Positions 23,660 to 35,999 of a DNA stretch of 64,000 nucleotides are shown here, one piece after another. The first letter of the stretch is position 1; every line of letters begins with the position of its first letter. Source of the stretch: Maylandia zebra (Eukaryota > Chordata > Actinopteri > Cichliformes > Cichlidae); NCBI RefSeq assembly GCF_041146795.1, contig NC_135169.1, positions 7,894,264 to 7,958,263 on the forward strand, read 5' to 3'. Under the pieces are notes generated by a model. That model was given only the letters and a program-made list of their open reading frames with translations, was not told the origin of the DNA and searched no databases. The position numbers and the translations under genes are program-made.

Positions 23660-23712
23660 TGTCTGCCTGGACACCGATGACATCATGTGGTCCCTGTTCT
23701 GTGATTGGCTGA
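23660..23712 (+). promoter_or_regulatory. MHC class II S-X-Y promoter module (alpha gene)
   Basis: An X-box-like CCTGGACACCGATGACATCA (X1 plus an X2/CRE-like TGACATCA at 23678-23685) is followed 16 bp later by a Y box TGATTGGCT (23702-23710, inverted CCAAT). GGGCCTGGTGCC upstream could be the W/S element. The order and spacing match the RFX/CREB/NF-Y platform that recruits CIITA at class II genes. It lies about 55 bp upstream of the start codon. Confidence 0.7.
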
Positions 23713-23764
23713 TGTTTGTGTACGAGCTCGTAGACATTCAGAGAGAGTCACAGAGCTCCTGCTG

Positions 23765-26439
23765 ATGATGATAAAGATGAAGGTGTGGGTGCTGCTCCTC
23801 GTCCTCTCTTCCGTCCTCTGTGTCTCTGCTGATGGTGAGTCTCTAAATCACTCATTAACTCTGTTTTAATGAACTTATTAAAAATACTAGTGAGTAAATG
23901 AACTCTGTCAGAAGTCCGAAACAGAAAAGACGAGCACGCGCACACATTTATCACGTGATCGTTAAACTTCACCAGCTGATTACTGGGACACAGTTTGTCT
24001 AAATATGAGCTTGTTCACAACACAAACACTGAATAACAGACACTGAATAAGCTCTCTGTTCTCCTCAGGTCTCTACGAGATGAACTCCATCAGCGGCTGT
24101 TCAGACACTGTTGGAGAGGATGTGCTGATACTGGATGATGAGGTGGTCTGGTACGCAGACTTCAACAAACAGAAAGGTGTTGATTCTCTGCCAGCCTTTG
24201 CAGATCATCCACACTGGCAGGAAGGAATGTATGAAGAAGCTGTGGCTAATCAACAGATCTGCAGACAAAACCTGAAGGTGGCTCGTTCAGCTATGAAGGA
24301 CTTCCCCAAAGAACTCGGTAAACACAACTCATCAACCACACAGTCCACATGTTAAGAACAGAAGTACATTTCCAGCTTGGGAGTAAATCCTGTAAATATT
24401 TCACTCTTGTTGTTGGTTTTTATCACTTTAACAGAGCTTTATGGCAGATAAATCGCGGAGATCCAGTTGTCACAGGCTACAGGTTAGATCAGCTTTGCTG
24501 TCATTATCCTGACACTCAGGTGTACAGTATGTAGTTGGCTCACTCTAGTTTTAAATAACATATGATGCAAGCAACAGAATAATGGTGTTATCCTGAGGTT
24601 AATCCAAGCTCACAAAGTGTCTGTATTCACCAGATTACAGATATAAACTAGAACAAAAACACACAAAGATAATCCAAATTTGGTGAGTTAGTGTTATCTT
24701 AAAAAAAACAGCAACGTGTGTGAAATGATTGTTGAGAAATCTCCAAGTATTGTGAAGAAACAGAAAATATTTTCTAAGTTAATCTTTCTGAGTTAACTTC
24801 AGTAATTAGTTCCTGCAAACTATTAATGCGTTTTTTTGAGAAAGACATGAACAAACCTGAGTGGCCTTGCAAGTCGGTTCCTATCAATCACGTATGTTAT
24901 GACAGCCCCGTCTAGATCGTGGGACTTGTTAACCAGGGATGAAGCCCAGACTGCAGGTTTCAGGGGAAGATTTTACTTGCTAGAGCAACCAGTTAGATCT
25001 ATTTGGACTTAAATAGATTTATACTCAAATTCACACCTTTATTGTTTCACAAAAAGTTAGAAAGGGAAGTTTAGACACAGTTTAGACTTTAACAGCACAT
25101 TAAAAAAATAATAATCGATTCTAATTACTTAATTAACCCACTCTGAACTAATGGTGATGTTGTTCCTAGCTTTGGAGGAGAGAGGTTGGTGGTGAGAGAG
25201 GCCCTTCCAGTAGTGTAGGTATGTTCCACCTCAGTGCTCTGTGTTATTGAAAATAATAAGGAAGCTACGATTCACAGGGAGAACCTTAAAAGGCTTAAGA
25301 ATCTGCAGTCCGCCTGGTAAATGATGGACGCCCAAATCCTTCTCAGAATCATAATCCAACACAGCGATGATGATGAGCAGAAATAGACGACATCATTCTG
25401 CTAAGATGTTGATCAGACTCATGTCTTTGATTAAGAACAAAGATGATCTACTTACTAGCAGCTCTCTTTAGCACTCTTATGTTTATGACAAAAGAATTTC
25501 TCTCTGCCTCGGTAAAGTTCTTCTTCTCTTGTCCTATCTTATCTTAGTTTATATTATCTTATCTTATGCTATGGAAATATAATGCTTCCTATGAAATGAA
25601 ATAGGGAACCTACAGTATGTATTTCCACTTTATCACATGACATGAAACCAACAAAAAAAATCTGTTCTTGCACATTTGTGTTTTTTCCATTTTCACTAGA
25701 AACTGGAGTTCAGCAGCAGAAGCTTCTGTTTCTTTCAGTTTTTTGTTTTCTCGTGTTATTGAGTGCAGCCTGTCGCGCGGTGTTGTGAGTAAACTGTATG
25801 TGTTTGTGCACAGATGCTCCTGACAGTGTGGAAATCTACACTATAGTAAATGTGGAGATTGGAGTCCAGAACACTCTGATCTGTCATGTGACTGGTTTCT
25901 ATCCTGCTCCCGTTAACGTCACCTGGAGCAAGAACACGAAGAAAGTGGTTGAAGGAACCAGCATCACTGTTCCCTTATCCAACAAGGATGGTTCCTTCAG
26001 CCAGACGTCCAAACTGGACTTTGTTCCAAAGGGAGGAGATTTGTACGCCTGCACAGTGGAACATGTGGCCCTGACCCAACCAATTACCAAAATCTATGGT
26101 GAGTATATCAGGTTCAGTTTATTATAAAATGTACCAACAACAGTAATCACAAGGTGAGTTATATTCTAAGGCAAAGGCTCCATGTGTGCAAAGCAATGGA
26201 AGTGTGTTCAATGATCTCTAATAATATGATCTGAAATAAAAAAACAAGCAGAAAGTGTTGGTCCCAGCACAAAGACTGACTGTTTACAGATGTGAAGGTC
26301 CACGTCTCTCTCTGTCTCTGCAGAGGTGGAGGACGTTGAATCCATTCTGGGACCTGCAATATTTTGTGGAGTGGGTCTGACTGTCGGTGTCCTCGGCGTG
26401 GCAGCAGGAATCTATCTCTTCATCCGAGGAAGAAAGTGA
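23765..26439 (+). CDS. MHC class II alpha chain
   Basis: This is the alpha subunit of the class II peptide-presenting heterodimer, a type I membrane protein of antigen-presenting cells. Four exons were read with GT-AG introns, all in phase 1: 23765-23834, 24069-24317, 25814-26098 and 26324-26439. Together they give 239 residues, normal for the family. Residues 1 to about 22 are the signal peptide, with ATGs at 23765, 23768 and 23777. Residues 24-106 are alpha-1, with one Cys in SGCSDT and one in QQICRQN. Residues 107-201 are the immunoglobulin-type alpha-2 domain (CHVTGFYPAPVNVTW ... YACTVEH), with an NVT glycosylation site. Residues 202-239 are the connecting peptide, a TM helix and a short RGRK tail. 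All disulphide cysteines are present and no stop or frameshift was seen. A poly(A) signal AATAAA is at 26466. The gene resembles teleost DAA-type loci; locus-level naming is not possible by eye. The 1.5-kb intron 2 contains no recognised feature. Confidence 0.95.
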
Positions 26440-28160
26440 TGCCGATCGGTTGATGCTAATGTTTTAATAAATTCTGAGGTAGACACCATCCTCTGATGAA
26501 CTGATTTTTATATGATTCATTACAAATGAAACATCTGGAGGAAAACTGTGGCAGCTGGTCCGAATGATCTCAGACCCTCCTCATCCTCACTGGGACTGAT
26601 TATTGATGTGAAACGGAGAGTTTCACGTCATTGAAGATTTACTGAGGAAACGTTGATTTCAGTGTGTTTCTGAATGTTTCTGTTGTGGAACGGTCTCATG
26701 CTGTATTTGGTGAGCTGATTTTTCTTGTGTGCAGAATGAAGATGAAGCTCGTGACTTTTTGAATTAAAATAACTGAATGTTTCTTTTTGATATTAAATTC
26801 ATTCTTTTTATGGAGCAGCAAAACTGAAAAACAAATAAAAATCTGGTTAAAAGAAAGGCTAAAAAAACTCAGGCCTTATCAGACTTCTATTTCCATTAAT
26901 TGTTTCAAAGGTCTTGCACGGGAACTTGAACAAATTAAACCTGATTACATTTTAAGAAAAGACTCAAACAGGTCACTGACTGAGTTGAACCACATGGTGA
27001 GGGCGTTCTGAGGCAAACTTCCACAGAAAGGATGAATTCAACACAAGTTAACCTTAAATCCCACTTTGATTAACAAACAGCGTGACAATAAACAGTGGGG
27101 ACATTTTTCTTTAATTTTGTATTATAAATTCCGTCTTTGTCTCTTCTTAGCATGTTGTGATGTACTCAGCGTTAGCATTAATGCTGAGATGTATTTTAGA
27201 AAAAATGCAGAACAAAAGCAAATTAAGATCAACAACAAAAAGGAACAAAGTCGGCGATGTTAGCTTACAGACTAAAAGCTGAGTAGCTACCAGTGTGGGT
27301 GTTAATAACTCAAACATTTATTTTAATATATTGATAACATGTGATTGCACAGGCGTTAGTGTAAGATGTTCTCAGCTTCCACAACCACCAGTCAGGCTGC
27401 AAAGACTCCCTGATTTGGTCGGTCAGATACTGAACAGTCCTATTGTTGACTTCACTTAGGGCTCAGAATGAAGCCTCCAGACTCCAAACTACTGGCTTCT
27501 TTCAGTCACCTTCAGGCCACGACACACTTAATATTGTTTTTTTTAAATCCATCAAAGTCTTGTGTCACTTCCTTCTAAAAGAAACTGCTTGCTGATCATC
27601 TTCTCTGCTCTTACTCCTCCGTCCTCTCTTTCTTACATCTTTGTCACATTATTACTAGTTTCTCTCCCTGGAAATAAAGTAAGTGTACCTTTAGCCAACA
27701 GGACGAACTGAAACTGCATAAACACTGTGTGTGTATTTATTGATCTGTTAAAAAGTTTCATCTGAAACTACATGCCATAAAAATGTTTACGCTCTCTACA
27801 CTTGTTTGGAGCAAGTTAGATGCTGAGTATTGTCTCCACAACTTTAATATGTGCACCATGAACACATGACTAAGATGAGAAGTGAAAGAATGTGCTGAGG
27901 GTGTAAACTGTGAGCTGCGGGATGTTTGGGCGCTCTCTGACTGACGCACACAAAAGGAAAGAAAAAAGGTTTTATTTTTTAAATTTTTAAATTTTTTTTA
28001 TCTAGACTTCATAATATGTTTGAAGTCAGTCATTCCATTATTTATAAGTTAAATAAATGATCAGATTTTGGTCTTTTTTGGTATTTCAGAGGAAGTCTGT
28101 TCGAGTTAGAGCATTTCCAGCTGAATAAATTAAAGCTCATTTCCTGGTTTCCTGTCACAG
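26440..28160. other. 3' UTR of alpha and alpha-beta intergenic region
   Basis: Contains the alpha poly(A) signal (AATAAA at 26466-26471), then AT-rich sequence. I see no conserved ORF or recognisable transposon in it. Confidence 0.6.
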
Positions 28161-28164
28161 ATTT

Positions 28165-28215
28165 CTTCCTGGCAACAGATGATGCTGCAGATCATGTGAC
28201 GTGCCCTCTGGTTTT
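28165..28215 (+). promoter_or_regulatory. MHC class II X box (beta gene), Y box unclear
   Basis: CCTGGCAACAGATGATG at 28168-28184 is an almost consensus X1 box, 96 bp before the start codon. At the distance where the alpha promoter has its CCAAT (Y) box, the beta gene has CCCTCTGGTTTTTAG, with no ATTGG. A GTGACGTG (CRE-like) lies at 28196-28203. Confidence 0.65.
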
Positions 28216-28263
28216 TAGCACTGTGTTCAGTCAGACTGTCAGAGTTTGTCAGGAGAACTCAAC

Positions 28264-31200
28264 ATGGATTCATATTTTCTCTGCGTCAGCCTCTTCATCA
28301 TCATCCTCTGCAGAGCAGGTATTACACATACACTCATCAACATTCAATCAATACACTCACATGTATGTTCAAAGAGTCTAAATGCATCAGAGATGTTTTA
28401 TTGATTAAATGAACGTGACATATGAGCTGGGATGAGCTTTTTGTCCTTAACCTGTGATGATCCTCCTCTTCCTCTCAGAGCTGGTTCCATTTCTTCAGTG
28501 ATTGTTTAGATCACTTGTTTTCATCAGCTGACAGAGTCAAATAAGATCAAACACAAACATCATTTGGCTACTTTGTTTACCTTTTTCACTTCTTCACATT
28601 AACCTCCTGGGACCTGTTCTATCAAAATTTTAAATGAATATCCTCATAGTTGGCTCTGATTTTCCATAAAAACAAAAATAAAGTAAAATCAAAATCTGGT
28701 AATTCTTTGTTTTTACAGTCATCGGGCCCCAATCAGCCCAAATATAAATTAAAAATGCATGTTGTGGAAGAGTTCGGGTCTGAGGAGGTTAATAATGAAT
28801 ACACCAATCATCAGTCACTGAAAGTAACTGTTGGCCTCAGTGTTCGCACAGTTTACTGGACATAAACTTTATCATTTGTTATGATATAATATTTGTTTTG
28901 CACAGTTTTTCAATATATCACTTATAATTTCTATTTTGTTTTTAGTGGATGACGTCAATTATGAAATGTATGAAGTGATATGTGTAATATTGTGATGCAC
29001 TGATTTGCAACCTTTTACACTGGATGTTCTTCCTGACAGAGAGCTGTGTGTCCTCCTGGTCTCAAACCAGACACAGCCTGTACAAATGTGCAAACCTCAG
29101 CAATATTATATCATATCATGTGTTTATACAGCACAGCTGTACTAAATCATTAGCAGTCCCCATAGGGGGTCATGTGATTGTTGGAGTTTGCTGTCTAACG
29201 TTTAACATTGTTTAACATTGAGTGTTTACAATGTAAAGCACCTTAGCAGACTGCTGTTGTGAGATGGCACTATATAAATAAAAGTGACATATTGTATTTC
29301 AAGTGATGTGACAGTGATGATGTTGCTGTTGTGGTGCTCCAACAGTAGCTGTGTGTAACTCCTGACAGTAGAGATGTATGTGTGGGGGGACCAGCTCAGC
29401 CTGAGTGACTCTCTGATCTTTGTGTTTCAGATGGATACGAGTATTACACTTCATCCCGCTGCCTGTTTAACTCCACTGAGCTGCGGGACATAGAGTACAT
29501 CAGATCTTACTATTACAACAGGATAGAGTATGTCAGGTTTGACAGCAGTGTGGGGAAGTTTGTTGGATACACCGAGTACGGTGTCAGGGAGGCAGAGTAC
29601 TTTAACAAGGATCCTGGACAGCTCGCCTCAATGAGAGCTCAGAAGGAGACGTACTGCACACCAAACATTGACCTCTGGTACCGAAGTGTTCTGACAAAAT
29701 CAGGTGAGTCAGTGTTTCTGTGGCATCATCGGATCATCATATAAACATCATCACACTGATGCATATTCAACACAACTCCTGCCTGGACCTTCTGCACAGT
29801 TTACAGTAACACTGCTGAAGGTTTAATGTGGCACGTTCAATAAAGCTACACCATCTCTGCAGACACCGGAGTGTCTGTGGTTTGCGGCGTCCTGCTTTAG
29901 TTTGTTGCAAAATTTACCAAAGTCATTTTCATTTTCCAGCGAAACCATTCGTCAGACTTCACTGGACAAAGCCTCCCATTGATCATCATCCTGCCATATT
30001 GGCTTGCAGCGTCTACGACTTCTACCCCAAATATATCAAAGTGAGCTGGTTGAGAAACGGACAGGAAGTAACCTCTAACACCACAACAACTGATGAGCTT
30101 CCAGATGCTGATTGGTTCTACCAGACCCACTCCTACTTGGAGTACACACCCAGGTGAGTCTAGTTTGGGCCTGCTAACAGGACTTGCTGATTCTAATTTA
30201 TTCTTGTAAGTTTTTAATGTTTTCTGTCACCTGCTTATTTTTTCCCTGATGCTGTGGAGCTTCTTCAGTCTCATGTCTACTTTCTCCAGGATAGTTCCAG
30301 CGTCAGCACAGATCACCTTCCATATTCATTTTTTCAATAAAACAGCTCTGGTCTGATCCTTGGGCGCCCTCGACTTATTTAGCTCAGTCTGGTCTGTGTC
30401 TCCAGCTCACTGACTTTCGTTTGAATAACATGAAAATGATCCACAGATGCAGATGTTCACAGCTCAGCCTGTGAAACCTCTTCCCTCTTTTCCTTCCTCA
30501 TTCCTGCTACAACTAAATTCACCCAAAGTTCCCATTTCTTCTGAGCCAAGTGGTTTCAGCAGGAACTGTCTGAATTCAGCAGAGCAAAAAATAGGAAGTC
30601 CCCCAGATTGTTTTTAACAAAGCAATAAACATGTGATGACAATTTCTTTGTTTTCACTTAGTGAATATGAACATTTCCCTACATTACCGTTGCATGTGTT
30701 GATGTGTCATGTAATAAATTTCAGAGAATTCCTCAAACTGAGCCTGTGATGGACTTGAGCTAAAACATCATGAAGCTCCTGTTCTAAAGGACCAGTGCTA
30801 AAGACTAAGCCTTTACACCTGGATGACGGAGATAGTCGCGTGCTTGGAACACATTTCTACAAGATGTGAAATGATCAAATGAACAAATCTTATGATTCCA
30901 TCAAAAGCATTGAGTCTCCAGGTTCAAAATAATTGTGCAGCCATGCCAACTAAACCTTCCTTTTGTTACTTCGGAGTGCTACAGCAGGAAATAGAATTAG
31001 GCTGGATAACGAAAAGTCACGAATTGTAGTTCAGTGTGAGAGTCAGTGATGTTGGTTTGTGTTGTAGGTCTGGAGAGAAGATCTCCTGTATGGTGGAGCA
31101 CGCCAGCCTGGAGAGACCTCTGGTTACTGACTGGGGTAAATACCTGTCTGTATCTACACACCTGTACACACCTGTGTGTCTGTCCACCTGTGTGACTCTC

Positions 31201-31473
31201 ACCTGTGTGTCCTCAGTCCCGTCCATGTCCGAATCCAAGAAATTGATGATCGTTGGAGCCTTTGGGCTGATCCTGGGTCTGCTCTTTTTCCTGGCTGGAG
31301 TCATCTACACAAGGATGTGCAGCAGAGGTCAGAGCAGCACTCACACCAAACTGAAGCCAGTTCGTACCACAACATATGAGTTTGAAACCAGTGTGGATTC
31401 TAGGCCTTCTATACAGTTTCATGTACATGTCACATACATTTTTTCTTCACAGCACTTTAAAGGACACGTGTAA
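28264..31473 (+). CDS. MHC class II beta chain
   Basis: This is the beta subunit, the partner of the alpha chain at 23765. Exons are 28264-28318 (signal peptide), 29431-29703 (beta-1), 29940-30153 and 31068-31135 (beta-2, split in two) and 31217 onward (connecting peptide, TM and tail). Phases agree at every junction. Beta-1 (residues 19-109) has Cys in SRCLFNST and TYCTPN, with an NST glycosylation site. Beta-2 has CSVYDFYPKYIKVSWLR and, in the next exon, EKISCMVEHASLE, so both immunoglobulin cysteines are present. The intron that splits beta-2 is a known feature of many acanthopterygian class II B genes. TM: MIVGAFGLILGLLFFLAGVIY. If exon 5 is read to its stop at 31471-31473, the product is 288 residues with a tail of about 50, longer than the usual short tail. 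A donor-like G/GTCAGA at about 31326 and an acceptor-like CTTCACAG at 31452 would allow a shorter tail. The extracellular part is intact; the C-terminus is uncertain. Confidence 0.93.
29150..29290 (+). repeat. LINE/SINE 3'-tail fragment in beta intron 1
   Basis: TGTAAAGCACCTTAGCAGAC followed by GGCACTATATAAATAAA resembles the conserved 3' tail shared by fish L2-type LINEs and the SINEs they mobilise. It is short and decayed, with no ORF. Confidence 0.5.
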
Positions 31474-31989
31474 GTTGGATGTTCATCAGCAGGATGATTT
31501 AAATCACAAACAAAGCATGAAAATTAGAATTATTAAGGGTCAGAGTTCAGAATCTCTCCTCTCTCTCTGATGTCCTTTGAGATTGTAGTAATAGTGGGGC
31601 CCCACAGGGCCCTGTAAGAGGACCTTTGTTTTTAAATCTGATATGTGAGAAATTTCCACATGAATCAGGCTAAAGGTCAGTTAAATATTAAAGATACTTA
31701 CATTTATGTCTTATTCTGCCAGGAGACACTGATTAATAACTCAATATAACCACAGATAAATCTGTGGTTCTCTCCGCTGTGTCACACCACAAACACGTCA
31801 GCAAAGAATTTCCAAGTTTGCAATGTTTGAAATCTCACAAACCCGTGGAAAATATTGCCTGCAGAAAAGGAAAGAGGATCCATGACTTCCAGAAGCTGAT
31901 GGCCCTTCTAAAGGGTTTGTTCAGAGTCAGGATAACTTGAGCTAAGGGATGGTTGGATTGCTTGGATCAGTTAGATCGTTGAGTTTCTT

Positions 31990-32203
31990 TCTCTTTTTTT
32001 TTTTTTTTTTTTTTTTTCTAAATGACATCAGAAACAGCAGTATGCGACATTACGTGATGGCAGAGCTTCAGTTCATCCTTTGTCATTTTTTTTTTTTTTT
32101 TTTTTAATAAATAGGACAGGGGGAATGAATGAGAGAGAGAGGGGGAGAGAAAGAAAGAAAACCAAAGGGGAGAAGAGACGGTGAGAAGGGGGGGGAAGAG
32201 AGA

Positions 32204-32240
<37 letters not shown>

Positions 32241-32310
32241 CTGGGTCACCTGTATGGAGAAAAAACAAACAAACAAACAAACAAACAAACAAACAAACAA
32301 ACAAACAGAG
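31990..32310. repeat. Low-complexity cluster: T-runs, A-run and (AAAC)n
   Basis: Poly-T at about 31994-32017 and 32086-32104, a purine-rich GA stretch, poly-A at about 32205-32237, and (AAAC)n at about 32262-32306. It lies just after the beta gene and marks the start of a repeat-rich segment that extends to about 33480. Confidence 0.9.
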
Positions 32311-32399
32311 GAGACAGCAAACAACAAAGAGCAACATAATAATAGAGAAAACAAAGCACCATCACAATAAACTAGCTAGTCATAGATATCAGTATTTAC

Positions 32400-33480
32400 T
32401 CAGTAATAAACGATATTGTGCAGCACGCAAGATAGACAGCGCACAGTGTGCTTTGAGGCAGCAGCCAAGAAAGCTTTAGTCCGCGTCTGTGAATACCCAT
32501 GTGTGCATACCTGTGTGGATCAGCATGCTTGCATTCCAAAGGTTTCTCCATGTAATGATCTGCTAGGGAGTGTGGGGGGGCCTCAGCCCCGTCCTCCAGG
32601 GTGTGAAGCGGGTATGGAGGAGATCAAAACTCCAGACATCCAGAGGCCCCCAGAACACAAGAGACCATGGAAAACCAACAGAGGGGCAGCCGCGCCACTG
32701 TTCCAGTAAGAGCTGAGGAGAGTCCCAGATGAGGGCTCGCCCAGCAGCCGCGGAGCAGAAGCCAGGGGGGGTTGCAGTGACGCGCCCGTGAGCTCCGCCG
32801 GCCCCCAGCTGCGCCTGAGTGACCGAGCCCTAGGCCGAGAGGCCGGGGGCACCCCACCTCCAAAGGGGCCCGAGCGAGCCCCAGGCCCCAGGCCCCGACA
32901 AGCGGCCGCCAAGGAGTGAGCCGGTGTGTACCCGGACGCCCACCCCCAGACACAAAGAACCACCAACACACCGACACCTGAGGGAGTCCGCCACCGGCAG
33001 GGGAAGTGGTGGTGGGTGGAGATAGGCCTCCAAACCTTGGAGGGCCTGAGGTGTCCCCAGAGAGGTGGCGTCTGATACCCAACCTGACATATAGACACAG
33101 ACATACAGGCACACACAGACACAAACATCCATTCCCACCCTCATGCTCTCATATGCACTCACTCCACACTCAACCAACGTGGAGACAGACATAAAGAGAC
33201 GCTGTACACACAATCACACTCCCCAAGCGTACTCTACAAACCGGGTCTAGGTACCCTTGCCCCTGGAGGGGGGAATTGCACCCAGACCCAGGTGGTGTTA
33301 CCCTTTTCCCTGCGGTGGGGAGTTTCTTTCTCTAATGACAGTTTCTACCTCTCGGTCATGAAAGAAGTATGGCGTCTCCCCACCAGGCTAGCAGGGTGCA
33401 AATCCAAGTTTGTAAATGTGGTAACTCGAGAAGGAGGCGAAATACGAGTTTATAGTAAAAACCTCGGCCCAGTTTGAATC
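32400..33480. repeat. GC-rich non-coding repeat, family not recognised
   Basis: The abrupt rise in GC (for example GAGCTCCGCCGGCCCCCAGC near 32790) differs sharply from the flanking AT-rich MHC introns. Overlapping ORFs on both strands have no recognisable domain and look compositional. It could be the untranslated end of a retroelement. It separates the intact beta gene from the beta pseudogene. Confidence 0.45.
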
Positions 33481-33684
33481 CAAGCGTTTCCCTGATCACT
33501 TAGGATCTTCAAATTTGTACCATAGGTGCATATACCAGGAAGGTGAGGAGTAGCTGTGGTGCCTGCCAGTATTACTTTACCAAAGCCAAAGTCTGAGCAG
33601 CATGAAACATTAGAACTGTGGCGTGTATCAGTTCAGCCTGAGTCGTCACTCTTTGACCTTTGACCCTTGCTCTCACTGTTACAG

Positions 33685-35221
33685 ATGGATATACACCTTT
33701 GGCTCACAAGTTCAGTGAGAAGCAGCCAGAGGACTGGAACAAAGATGCTGCAGCTCTGAGCTTGTGGAGACCTCAGAAGGAGATGTTCTTCAAACCCGAC
33801 TCTGAGCTCTGCTTCACAAATGTTCTGCCTAAGTCAGGTGACTCACTGTTTCTGTGACATCATCAGATCATCACATGACAGCTCAGGTCCTCACTGATTA
33901 ATCAGCTCCTGAATGAACACCTGCACACTGTGACGGTTTCATCTTTGTGTTGCAGTAAAGCAGAGCCTGCTGGTTAGCTTTGCCACATGGGAAAATATTA
34001 GAGAAGTCATTACGTCATTTAGCACCAGACGGGGAGCAACAGCTGACAGCAGCTAGCAGCAGCTTTGGGTACAGCCAACAGTGTGGGTTGAGGGTGCCAG
34101 GCGTCTCTGGATTTGGTGCATTTCTTACTGTATTATGATTGCTGTTGAGACCCGTGCTATCAGCTATACTTGTTACTGTAGTTATTTGTTTACCAGAACA
34201 TTTTAAAGTGCTTAATAATCATGTTTTGTTCTTTTTCTCTGGTGTTAACGCTAGGCCCTGGCTGTGTGTGATATACCAACTGCCTGGTTTCCACATCCTT
34301 CATATAAACGCTCTTAGCTCGCTGCCTAAGATGGATATACTTAGAGTCTGGGCCTGTTCAAGTAGTGCTGACATAACTGTCGTATCTGAAAGTCAGTTAT
34401 CTAATTTTATAGTGATTAAAGACGTGGCAGTTGGTGGATTTAACGTTCATCACTCTGCTGTCCGAGAAAAGGCGGTGGTGTGGGGGTTAATGTAAAAGTC
34501 TGTGTTCAGGTCTTGTAGTGTAGTTGGGCTTCTTCTTGTTGCTACCACACCATCCAGCTCTCCTGGATTTCAGTGATATAATTATTGTCTCTGCTCATTC
34601 TCTCCATCTGTTGGAGTCTGTTTATCACACAGCGCAGATCTAGCACACCACTGTACTTTATACTCTCTGGTTGACTGGTCCTCATGGGCCTTATGCAGGA
34701 TTCAGTTCATACAGAACTGCATAGAGCGTAATGCACGACTTGCAGGTCTCTTAGTTAACTTTACTTACAGACTTTAAAAGACGTATAAATGACTCATCAG
34801 TGGAAACATTAGACCATTTTAGTTATAAGACTATTTTTTTATTGTAGTCACTTTAATATGTTTGTCTGAAGCAGGTCTCTTTATAAATGAGACATCATGT
34901 ATCAGTGGGACAACCTGTGTAAATAAAGCTTAAATAAGATAAATTATAATTCCAGATTAAGAGTGAAACATTGAAAAGCTGTGTGAGGGAGCCACACAGC
35001 GAGGGAGGGATGCAGGAAACTGTGATGGTTTAAATTGTCATTATTATGTTTCAGTGATGCCGCTGATTGGTGTTCATGCCATGACGCCCCCTGGTGGTCA
35101 TCATCCTGCCACGCTGCTCTACAAAGTCTACGACTTCTACCCCAAAAAGGTCGCTTCTGCTAAAGCGATAAAAGCAGCTGATTTGCTTGAGAAGACTTTA
35201 CCAGATGAGCTGGAGCCCAGG
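33685..35221 (+). pseudogene. MHC class II beta pseudogene
   Basis: A beta-1-like exon at 33685-33837 keeps the acceptor, DGY start, WNKD and KSG end with donor. It is only about 51 codons instead of about 91, missing the first strands and their Cys, and the second beta-1 Cys is replaced (KEMFFKPDSE). A beta-2-like exon at 35055-35221 has TPPGGHHPATLLYKVYDFYP, with Tyr where the immunoglobulin Cys should be, and it lacks the VSWLR strand. A decayed LINE (about 33960-34950) separates the two. No convincing second half of beta-2 or TM exon follows. Splice sites are preserved and both exons remain open, so decay by deletion preceded point-mutation decay. Confidence 0.85.
33960..34950 (+). mobile_element. 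Degenerate LINE fragment inside the beta pseudogene
   Basis: 34139-34495 contains an endonuclease N-terminal stretch (LPKMDILRVWACSSSADITVVSE) typical of fish LINEs. 34560-34690 contains a frameshifted reverse transcriptase C-terminal stretch (HHCTLYSLVDW). The middle of the element is missing. The 3' end reads TGTAAATAAAGCTTAAATAA. Confidence 0.6.
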
Positions 35222-35999
35222 TGAGTCCACAGCTCTGAGTGCAGGAACAAAGGATGAGGAGCAGATAGTTTATAAAGACACACTCAGGCTGCAGGGTGGC
35301 TTTATTTAAACCAGAAGATGAAACTGCCAGAAACATTGAGGGCTGGATCTCTGTGTGTAACCACACGTGTACCTGCATGGTGAGCTCCTGTATGAATGAA
35401 ACACCAGTTTACATCAGGCTCAGTGTCAGGATTGTGATGTGGATGAGTCATTCTGGGCTTTTAATTGCAACAGTTTGTTTTTAATACAACTGCTTCTACA
35501 TATTAGCTTTGGGCACATTCACAGTTTATAAAAGTGCACTGAGATTTTTATAAACTGTGATAACTGTGAAAGAGAGCAGACAGGACTAAGAGACGGAAAC
35601 AGGACCACACCTATTTATCTACAAATTAATGACACAAGATGAGAGCTGGGGCCCCTCAGCCCCCCCAAACCATATATGATTTGAATCTGATGCTACAAAC
35701 ACAGCAGATAAAGCCAGCACCTGCTCCTGCTGGCGCACACCAGCGTTGGTTAAAGCAGTACAGGTTTGTACAGCTCCTGGTTCAAAGCAGTCAAACCTGG
35801 TCTAACAATGTTTCCTCTGTCTGTGCCCCAGGACTGATGCTGGTTCCCAGTAGCTGATCCTGATTGTGGATTCTGCTTCTGTCTGTCAGCTGGAAGTAAA
35901 GCTGCAGCTGCTGGAAGCTCTGTGTTTGATCCAGGCTCTTTGAGTCAGGCTGAATGTGGACTGTGGTGGATCTGCTGGAGTCTCAATGTGTTTAGAGAT

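Noticed and set aside
32583-33213. Overlapping 127-181 codon ORFs on the minus strand
   Set aside because: All frames are open because of high GC; sequence is Pro/Gly/Leu/Arg-rich without a domain.
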